DNA of 41,408 nucleotides. Source: Bacteroidales bacterium (GTDB lineage Bacteria > Bacteroidota > Bacteroidia > Bacteroidales > UBA10428). How positions within the stretch are numbered: the stretch's first letter is position 1; each line of letters opens with the position of its first letter. The position numbers were made by a program, and so were the translations under genes. The notes under the pieces are model-generated. The model made no database searches and was not told the DNA's origin. It saw only the letters and a program-made list of their open reading frames with translations. The stretch spans positions 1 to 41,408 of the forward strand of contig JAFGVA010000087.1 of NCBI GenBank assembly GCA_016938235.1, read 5' to 3'. Positions 35,941-41,408 of the stretch are shown one piece after another.

Positions 35941-36831
35941 ATGAGGTTTAAAATTATGTTCTTTACCCTTTGCTTATTTCTGCCGGTATACATTTCCTTT
36001 TCGCAAGATTATAAAACAATAACCTTTTTTAATAATGATACTTTGGAATTGAAATTGGATGTATTTATACCTGAAAATGAAAAACCAGAATCTGTATCCT
36101 TATTGATATTCGTTCATGGTGGTGGTTTTAAAAATGGGAACAGAAATTCGGGACACAAATTTTGTCGGGAAATGACAAGCAGGGGGCTTGTTTCAGCCAG
36201 TATATCGTATACACTTTATATGAAAGATAAAAACTTTGGCTGTGATGGAATCTTAAGTGAAAAAATAAAGGCAATACAACATGGCACAAATGCTTTATGG
36301 TTAGCAACGGATTATTTCATAAAACATGCAGATGAATACCATATTGATACCAACAGAATATTTATTGCCGGCAATAGTGCAGGAGCTGAGGTAGCCTTAC
36401 ATTCAGCTTATTGGGACAGGAAAATAATGAGTATTTATCCTAATCAGCTGTCGGTAGATTTTAAATTTGCAGGAATTATATCGGGCTCTGGAGCCATAAT
36501 GGATTTAAACTTAATTACAAAAAATAATGTGGTACCAACTTTTCTTTTTCATGGCGATGGCGACAAACTTGTTCCCTACGCTACTGCGCCTCATCATTTT
36601 TGTAAAACCAATGCACCGGGATGGCTCATGCTTTTTGGTTCAAAATCGATTTATGATCACCTGGTATTGTTAGATTGCAGTGCAACATTATATACCTTAT
36701 CGGGCTCGGGACATGAAATTCATTCGTGGTATTTTGAGAACAAACCGGATGAAATATATAACTTTATAAATAACGATAAGAAAAACAGAGTTCAAAATCA
36801 TACACAAATTAACGTAAACAAAAGGGATTAA
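35941..36831 (+). CDS. secreted alpha/beta-hydrolase (esterase)
   Basis: A 296-residue exported esterase. A signal peptide of about 20 residues (ending YISFSQ) is followed by the oxyanion motif 'FVHGGG' (about 58-62), the nucleophile Ser146 in GNSAG, an Asp in 'FHGDGDKLVPY' and a His in 'SGSGHEIH', a full triad. This is the layout of carbohydrate- or feruloyl-esterase-like enzymes. I chose Met at 35941, since the earlier Met at 35923 adds six polar residues before the signal and falls close to the probable transcript start (weak -7 TATATTTA at 35907-35914). It is divergent from GH3 and 34 bases ahead of the histidine kinase. Substrate unknown. Confidence 0.78.
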   Translation: MRFKIMFFTLCLFLPVYISFSQDYKTITFFNNDTLELKLDVFIPENEKPESVSLLIFVHGGGFKNGNRNSGHKFCREMTSRGLVSASISYTLYMKDKNFGCDGILSEKIKAIQHGTNALWLATDYFIKHADEYHIDTNRIFIAGNSAGAEVALHSAYWDRKIMSIYPNQLSVDFKFAGIISGSGAIMDLNLITKNNVVPTFLFHGDGDKLVPYATAPHHFCKTNAPGWLMLFGSKSIYDHLVLLDCSATLYTLSGSGHEIHSWYFENKPDEIYNFINNDKKNRVQNHTQINVNKRD

Positions 36832-36865
36832 TATCCAGGCACACATATGAATCAAGGGTATACGA

Positions 36866-38266
36866 ATGAAGAAAATGATTTCATATTTTACAGTATTTCT
36901 TGAGAAGCCTATAAATTTCTTTGCCAGATTTTTGCCTTATCCTGAACAAGAAAAGCCTGGTGAGTTTGAATATTGGAAATCAAAACTTCTGTTCATACTG
37001 TTGGTTTCTTTTCTGGTTTTTGGAACTGTTGCATATATTCCCAGCCTCATTTATTCAATAATAACCAAAGAATGGATAATTGCAGCTCTGGATACTTTCG
37101 CATACCTGGTTTTGATATTTTTATGTTTCAATAAGTCTCTCAGTAAACGCAATAAAAGCCTTATAATACTTGGCAACATTTACATTTTAGGTATTGTACT
37201 TATTATTGTATTAGGTCCATTTGGCGCAGGTTTTACCTGGCTTTTCCTGTTTACAATTTTTACCGGGCTGTTACTGGATTTCAGGTCGGTTATTTATTCA
37301 ACATTGATTATTTTTATTAGTTTGTGTTTACTAACCATCTTAATTATTCCTGATTTTTCTTTTTATCTGAAAATAATGGACTATACCCCAGCTACATGGC
37401 TTATAAATGTTGTTAATTTCGTAATTGCAAATTTCCTGGCTTCGGTCTCATTGTCAGTTATAGTTACCAAAATATATGAATCGCTTGAGAAGGAAACCCA
37501 ACTCATAAACATGTTGGAAAAGGAGAAGAAAAATTTAAAAGATGAAAAATTTAAAGCCGAAGAATCTGACCGCTTAAAGTCAGCATTTGTTGCCAACATA
37601 AGCCACGAAATAAGAACCCCCATGAATGGAATTATGGGTTTTGCCGAGTTACTTAAAAATCCGAATATCACGCTTGAAAAACACAACAAGTATGTGCAGC
37701 TAATAAAAAACAGTGGAGAAAAAATGCTGGGTATAATAAATGACCTGATTGATATTTCTAAAATAGAAGCTGGCCAGGTAGATATTTCGATTAGTGAAAT
37801 ACAAATTATGGAACTGATAGATGAATTGATAGAATTTTTTACACCACAGGCAACCAGAAAAGGACTTTTCTTAAAACATACCAAAACTTCTGACTGCAAG
37901 GGCTTTGTAATAAAATCAGATAAATTGAAACTAAATCAGATACTTTCAAATTTAATCAATAATGCTATCAAGTTTACTGATAGAGGAGGTGTAACACTCA
38001 TGTGTAAAATCAATCAATCAGACGTGCAATTTGTTGTGAAGGATACCGGACCCGGAATTAATGCTGAAGAAAAAATTCAGATTTTTGAGCGGTTCCAGCA
38101 ACTTGAAAGGATTTTTCAGCCTACTAATGATGGTGTTGGCTTAGGATTGGCTATCTCTAAAGTTTATGCTCAAATGCTGCAAGGGAGACTATGGGTAGAA
38201 TCTGAACCTTTAAAAGGTTCAGAATTTTATATAGAAATTCCTTTTGAATATAAACATAAACAGTAA
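36866..38266 (+). CDS. membrane sensor histidine kinase
   Basis: A 466-residue kinase with about six membrane helices (residues 40-200), no recognisable periplasmic ligand domain, a short coiled linker (about 205-235), HisKA with His247 in 'NISHEIRTPMNG', and HATPase with N box 'LSNLINNAIKFTDRGG', 'VVKDTGPGI' and 'GVGLGLAISK'. No receiver domain is fused and no response regulator gene is adjacent, so the partner is elsewhere. The start is 34 bases after the esterase stop, so they may share a transcript. It converges on the cold-shock gene with only five bases between stops. Confidence 0.9.
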   Translation: MKKMISYFTVFLEKPINFFARFLPYPEQEKPGEFEYWKSKLLFILLVSFLVFGTVAYIPSLIYSIITKEWIIAALDTFAYLVLIFLCFNKSLSKRNKSLIILGNIYILGIVLIIVLGPFGAGFTWLFLFTIFTGLLLDFRSVIYSTLIIFISLCLLTILIIPDFSFYLKIMDYTPATWLINVVNFVIANFLASVSLSVIVTKIYESLEKETQLINMLEKEKKNLKDEKFKAEESDRLKSAFVANISHEIRTPMNGIMGFAELLKNPNITLEKHNKYVQLIKNSGEKMLGIINDLIDISKIEAGQVDISISEIQIMELIDELIEFFTPQATRKGLFLKHTKTSDCKGFVIKSDKLKLNQILSNLINNAIKFTDRGGVTLMCKINQSDVQFVVKDTGPGINAEEKIQIFERFQQLERIFQPTNDGVGLGLAISKVYAQMLQGRLWVESEPLKGSEFYIEIPFEYKHKQ

Positions 38267-38271
38267 AGGTT

Positions 38272-38721
38272 TTATTTTTCAAGCTTTACTTCAAAAGCAT
38301 TCGGACCTTTAGGTCCGTTTCCGATTTCGAAAGTAACAAGATCGCCTTCTTTTACCTCGTCAAGAATATTGTTGATATGTACAAAAATACTATCCTGTGT
38401 TTCCAGGTCCTTAATAAAACCGTATCCTTTAGAGTGGTCGAAATATTTTACCTTGCCTCTTCTTGTAGTATCTTCCGGCTCCGAACCTTTCTTTGGAATA
38501 CTAACTTCAATATCTTCGGCTTTAACTTTCTTTTTCCCGGCCGGATCCGGCGGAGTTGATGTAATATTTCCAAACTCATCAACATAAGCAATCATATCGT
38601 CGAAGCTTGTTGATTTGTCGTTGTCTTTTTTTGCTAAACGCTTTTCTGCTTTTTCTTTGCGTTTTTTCTCTTTCTTTTTTTCTCTTTCTTTCTTGTTAAA
38701 TGTTTCCTGAGATCTACCCAT
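38272..38721 (-). CDS. cold-shock-domain protein with a charged N-terminal extension
   Basis: A 149-residue protein. The last ~65 residues are a cold-shock (S1-like) nucleic-acid-binding domain with RNP1-type 'KGYGFI' and RNP2-type 'SIFVHIN'. The first ~40 residues are almost entirely Lys, Glu and Arg ('EREKKKEKKRKEKAEKR'), probably a disordered or helical RNA-binding tail. Such extended cold-shock proteins are common in Bacteroidota. A long leader similar to that of the RRM gene at 40236 precedes it. Confidence 0.9.
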   Translation of the reverse strand: MGRSQETFNKKEREKKKEKKRKEKAEKRLAKKDNDKSTSFDDMIAYVDEFGNITSTPPDPAGKKKVKAEDIEVSIPKKGSEPEDTTRRGKVKYFDHSKGYGFIKDLETQDSIFVHINNILDEVKEGDLVTFEIGNGPKGPNAFEVKLEK

Positions 38722-38892
38722 AAATAAAAATAGAATTAAAGTTATGTACTAGTAATACAGGCTGATATTAAGTCTGAATCGCATTGAGAATAATCTGAAT
38801 GAAGTTTAAAAAAAGAGCGGCAATAAACTAATGCAGTGAAAATTAGAATATGAAAAAGCACCAATTCTTAAACCAAAATCAGAACAAAGGTA
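38722..38892 (-). promoter_or_regulatory. promoter and long 5' leader of the cold-shock gene
   Basis: TACCTTTG (38885-38892, minus strand) is an exact TAnnTTTG -7 box, giving a leader of about 155 bases. The leader contains a 28-base block (38806-38833) that matches 40577-40604 ahead of the RRM gene at 24 of 28 positions without gaps, all four differences being transitions, and a second block (38854-38870) matching 40627-40642. Long leaders that control translation by temperature are known for cspA-type genes; here that is inference. No strong -33 box is seen. Confidence 0.65.
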
Positions 38893-38916
38893 AGTTATAA
38901 TTTTATAATTACCTTA

Positions 38917-40014
38917 TTAACCAATATCAGTTTTTGCTATGTCCTTTTTCTCACATTCTGAATACTCTGCTTCCAGTTCGTCAAACACTTCGTTTACCGT
39001 TGACATTTTTGTAACTCTTGAAGCATTTGCTCCTGTAAAAGCAAAACCATCGGCCATATTTCCATGATAAGCCGCGAGTAAAGCCTCACAGATGCAATAT
39101 AGTGTTGTTTTAGGATTACAGCTTTTTATGCAATTAAAGCTGCATTTTTCAGGTTTTCTTTTGCCAGCAACAGCTTCTTCAAGAAAGTTGTTATAAATAG
39201 CACGGCCAGGCATTCCTACCGGACTTTTAATTATTTGCACTTTCTCATCGCCAGCTTCAATAATTGTGTTTTTAAAGGTTTCTGAAGCGTCGCATTCCGT
39301 TGTGGCAACAAACCTTGTTCCAAGCTGAACAGCCGATGCTCCCAGCTTCATAACCTTGTGAATATCCTCGCCGGTGAATATGCCTCCTGCTGCTATTACA
39401 GGCACCTCTTTTTGATAATTTTCTTGAATTTCGTCTGCTACCTGTTTAACCTCCAGCACAAGGTTCTCAAGTTTTTTCTCCTCCTGGTCAATCTCTGCCG
39501 GCTTAAAACCAAGATGGCCTCCGGCTTTTGGTCCTTCAACCACAAATGCATCGGGCAGGTAATTAAAATTTTGTTTCCATTTCTGGCTGATTATTGAAGC
39601 CGCTCTGGAAGACGAAACTATAGGAACAAGTTTAGTTTTTACACCCTTGCTTAAATATTTTGGCAAATCAAGAGGTAATCCGGCTCCCGAGAATATAATG
39701 TCAATCCCTTCCTCAATGGAGGTTTTTACCATATCGGAAAAATTTGTAAGTACCGACATGATGTTCACACCCAAAATTCCGGAAGTTAGTTTTCTGGCTT
39801 TCTGAATTTCTTTTCTTAAAGCTTCGATATTTGCAATCCTGTAACCCTGGTTTGAATAACCATTAACAAGCCCAATACCCACTGTTGCAATAACCCCTAC
39901 ACCTCCTCTGTTGGCAACCGCAGAAGCCAAGCCAGATAAGGAGATACCAATACCCATTCCTCCCTGAATAATAGGCACAGGAATTTTTAAATCCCCAATA
40001 TTAAATGATTTCAA
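38917..40014 (-). CDS. nitronate monooxygenase / FabK-like FMN enzyme
   Basis: A 365-residue FMN-binding TIM-barrel of the nitronate monooxygenase (2-nitropropane dioxygenase) family, which also includes the enoyl-ACP reductase FabK. 'IPIIQGGMGIGISLSGLASA', 'GGHLGFKP', 'IAAGGIFTGEDI' and 'AVQLGTRFVATTEC' are FMN and active-site segments. A C-terminal cysteine cluster (CSFNCIKSCNP then CIC, about residues 293-312) resembles a metal site and seems typical of this subgroup. It starts ten bases after the small cold-shock gene, so it is probably the third gene of an RRM-CSP-NMO transcript. Substrate uncertain. Confidence 0.85.
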   Translation of the reverse strand: MKSFNIGDLKIPVPIIQGGMGIGISLSGLASAVANRGGVGVIATVGIGLVNGYSNQGYRIANIEALRKEIQKARKLTSGILGVNIMSVLTNFSDMVKTSIEEGIDIIFSGAGLPLDLPKYLSKGVKTKLVPIVSSSRAASIISQKWKQNFNYLPDAFVVEGPKAGGHLGFKPAEIDQEEKKLENLVLEVKQVADEIQENYQKEVPVIAAGGIFTGEDIHKVMKLGASAVQLGTRFVATTECDASETFKNTIIEAGDEKVQIIKSPVGMPGRAIYNNFLEEAVAGKRKPEKCSFNCIKSCNPKTTLYCICEALLAAYHGNMADGFAFTGANASRVTKMSTVNEVFDELEAEYSECEKKDIAKTDIG

Positions 40015-40024
40015 TCTCTACCTT

Positions 40025-40225
40025 TCAATCTATTAATTTTACATTAATTGCCACTAAACCTTTATCACCTTGTTTAGTTTCAAATTCAACTTCCTGATCT
40101 GTCTCCAGCCCTCGAAAAGAATCTGTTAGTCCGGAGCGATGCACAAAAATATCATTCCCCTCTTCAGATGCAATGAAGCCAAACCCTTTGACCTCATTGT
40201 ACCATTTAACTTTTCCTTTTATCAT
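40025..40225 (-). CDS. small cold-shock protein
   Basis: A 66-residue CspA-type single-domain protein: 'GKVKWYNEVKGFGFI' with RNP1 (KGFGFI) and RNP2 (DIFVHRS). It binds single-stranded RNA/DNA and acts as an RNA chaperone. I start at 40225, where the usual MxKGKVKWYN N-terminus begins; the in-frame extension to 40285 would overlap the RRM gene and has no family similarity. From 40225 it is ten bases after the RRM stop and ends ten bases before the NMO gene. Confidence 0.92.
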   Translation of the reverse strand: MIKGKVKWYNEVKGFGFIASEEGNDIFVHRSGLTDSFRGLETDQEVEFETKQGDKGLVAINVKLID

Positions 40226-40235
40226 TTCAATTAAT

Positions 40236-40484
40236 CTAACTGGTTCTTGGTTTAGCTTCATTAACAACGATATCTCTTCCGCCAAATGAACTTCCGTTTA
40301 ATCCTTCGATAGCATTTTTAGCTTCGGTGGAATCTTCCATTTCAACAAAACCAAATCCCCTGCTTCTTCCAGAGTATTTATCGGTAATAATTTTTGCTGA
40401 ACTTACTTGTCCATAATCTTCAAACAAGCTCTCAAGCTCACTGTCGCTTACTTTAAAATTTAAATTTCCTACAAAAATGTTCAT
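40236..40484 (-). CDS. RRM-domain RNA-binding protein
   Basis: An 82-residue single RNA-recognition-motif protein: RNP2 'NIFVGNLNF' at the N-terminus and RNP1 'SRGFGFVEM' near residue 45, with the beta-alpha-beta-beta-alpha-beta spacing intact. Such small RRM proteins are RNA chaperones in Bacteroidota and cyanobacteria and are often cold-responsive. It is the first gene of a compact three-gene set with a cold-shock protein and the NMO enzyme, behind a long leader. Confidence 0.94.
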   Translation of the reverse strand: MNIFVGNLNFKVSDSELESLFEDYGQVSSAKIITDKYSGRSRGFGFVEMEDSTEAKNAIEGLNGSSFGGRDIVVNEAKPRTS

Positions 40485-40667
40485 AGTTTATAATTAAAAG
40501 TTTTACAATTTAAAAGCTTAAAATCATTGTCTGTTTAATTCAAACAATTTTCAGAAAGCCTTTAATAAAATTCGGATTAAAAAAAGGGCAGTAATGAACT
40601 AATGGTGAGAATTTTAATTAGTAAATAAAAGCACAAATTCTAAAATCTAAATTTTGCCGCTAAGGTA
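40485..40667 (-). promoter_or_regulatory. promoter and long 5' leader of the RRM gene
   Basis: TACCTTAG (40660-40667, minus strand) is one base off the -7 consensus and is at the same distance from the conserved blocks as the -7 box of the cold-shock gene, giving a leader of about 165 bases. The leader shares blocks 40577-40604 and 40627-40642 with the region upstream of the gene at 38272. The rest of the spacer up to 40795 is AT-rich with no feature I can name. Confidence 0.6.
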
Positions 40668-40795
40668 CTCTAATATTTTAAGTAATCATCTTTTTTCTCT
40701 AAAACTTCAATATTCGCTGTAATAACACACCAGTTTAATCCAGGTATTCTTGCAGGTAATTTTAAAAACCACCCATAAACCGAAAGAATATTCAA

Positions 40796-41408
40796 TTATT
40801 GTTTAATTATTGTTCCTGATTGAAATATCTGATCATTGGCTATTATCTTGTATATGTACATTCCACTTTGTATTTCGGAAAGTTTTATTGGTTGAACACT
40901 TCCAAAACTAAAATTAACATCCCGAAAATAAATTACTTCACCTTGTAGTGAATAGAGCATAAACTTTAAATCCGCTGTTTCACTTATTTTGACAGGCAGG
41001 ATAATTGTCAGCTCATGAGCACAAGGATTTGGAAAAACCCTAATCGATTCAGCATTTGTTTTTATAACTGATGTTGTTGCATTGCCTGTTTCTACAGTTA
41101 TTGTATTTGAAGCAGAACTAAGATTTCCTGAGGCATCTGTGGCAACAACATAATAACTGTATTCAGTGTTTGGGTTAAGTCCCCCGTCAACATAGCTGGT
41201 TGTTACAGAAGTTCCAACCTGGCTATCATCTCTGAAAATCCTGTAGAAGCTTACTCCTACATTGTCGGTTGAGGCATCCCAATTTAAGCTAATTTCGTTT
41301 TCTGAACTCGCATTTGCAGTTAAATTCCCTGGCGCTGTAGGTGGCTCCGAATCAATTTCTCCACTTTGCGTTCCATCCCAACCTGCTATGCGAGCAAGTG
41401 TCCACCAC
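40796..41408 (-). CDS. C-terminal part of a T9SS-exported protein with an Fn3 domain (partial)
   Basis: An open frame enters from the right edge and gives 203 residues before its stop; the start lies outside the window. It begins 'WWTLARIAGWDGTQSGEID', the end of an unidentified N-terminal (possibly catalytic) domain. A fibronectin type III domain follows (about residues 22-106: 'PPTAPGNLTA', 'LNWDASTDNVGVSFYRI', 'YVVATDASGNLS'). The last ~80 residues are a type IX secretion sorting domain of type A: 'IRVFPNPCAHEL' then 'SGMYIYKI' and 'SGTIIKQ'. The protein is therefore exported across the outer membrane. This supports a T9SS-bearing host. Confidence 0.88.
   Translation of the reverse strand, partial: WWTLARIAGWDGTQSGEIDSEPPTAPGNLTANASSENEISLNWDASTDNVGVSFYRIFRDDSQVGTSVTTSYVDGGLNPNTEYSYYVVATDASGNLSSASNTITVETGNATTSVIKTNAESIRVFPNPCAHELTIILPVKISETADLKFMLYSLQGEVIYFRDVNFSFGSVQPIKLSEIQSGMYIYKIIANDQIFQSGTIIKQ

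Noticed and set aside
37381-37899. Minus-strand open frame of 172 codons opposite the histidine kinase
   Set aside because: Antisense shadow of a gene with all kinase motifs intact; no family resemblance.
38889-38913. AT-rich inverted repeat after the NMO stop
   Set aside because: It has a bulge, almost only A-T pairs and overlaps the -7 box of the next gene, so a terminator call is not justified.

Overview
The window reads as a chromosomal segment of a free-living, polysaccharide-degrading member of the Bacteroidota, outside the genus Bacteroides itself (a Marinilabiliales/Prolixibacteraceae-type organism is my guess). The reasons are the low GC content, a hybrid two-component system of the HTCS type, a Nudix-type AraR regulator, several secreted lipoproteins with short lipoboxes, candidate TAnnTTTG promoter elements, and a C-terminal type IX secretion sorting domain at the right edge. 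No rRNA, tRNA, insertion sequence, prophage or CRISPR array was seen.

Layout. 1-3093: a MATE exporter converging on a secreted S37-type peptidase. 3119-7225: a 1368-residue HTCS sensor/regulator on the minus strand. 7346-23741: a minus-strand hexuronate and aldonate catabolic block. In transcription order it holds a LacI regulator, an SDR fructuronate reductase (UxuB role), mannonate dehydratase UxuA, an intrinsic terminator, a LarA-family (nickel-pincer) epimerase, a Gfo/Idh/MocA oxidoreductase, 6-phosphogluconate dehydrogenase, a three-part TRAP transporter, KduI, a KduD-like SDR, UxaC, KDG kinase, KDPG aldolase and a UxaE-type tagaturonate epimerase. 23742-24524: a gene-free repeat region with a tandem duplication and a relic of the galM 3' end. 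24525-33407: an L-arabinose block (galM, araB, a zinc polyol-type dehydrogenase, araD, a sodium:sugar symporter, araA, araR). 33596-35758: a GH3 glycosidase. 35941-38266: an esterase and a sensor histidine kinase on the plus strand. 38272-40484: cold-shock-domain and RRM proteins plus an FMN monooxygenase. 40796-41408: the C-terminal end of a T9SS-exported protein.

How the genes work together. The TRAP system imports uronates. UxaC isomerises galacturonate to tagaturonate and glucuronate to fructuronate; UxaE joins the two branches at fructuronate; UxuB/UxuA convert fructuronate to 2-keto-3-deoxygluconate (KDG); KduI/KduD bring unsaturated uronates from polysaccharide lyases to the same KDG; KdgK and KdgA finish to pyruvate and glyceraldehyde-3-phosphate. 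UxaA and UxaB (the altronate route) are absent from the window, which fits the use of UxaE. The LarA-like protein keeps the spacing of the LarA catalytic residues and lies directly after uxuA; because D-gluconate and D-mannonate are C2 epimers, it is a good candidate for an aldonate epimerase feeding gluconate into UxuA. The arabinose block follows AraA-AraB-AraD to xylulose-5-phosphate under a catalytically degenerate Nudix sensor-regulator.

Most unusual observations: the LarA-like epimerase in a mannonate operon, two similar promoter-plus-leader regions in front of the cold-shock and RRM genes, two identical LacI-type operators placed around the regulator's own promoter region, and the duplicated galM tail.
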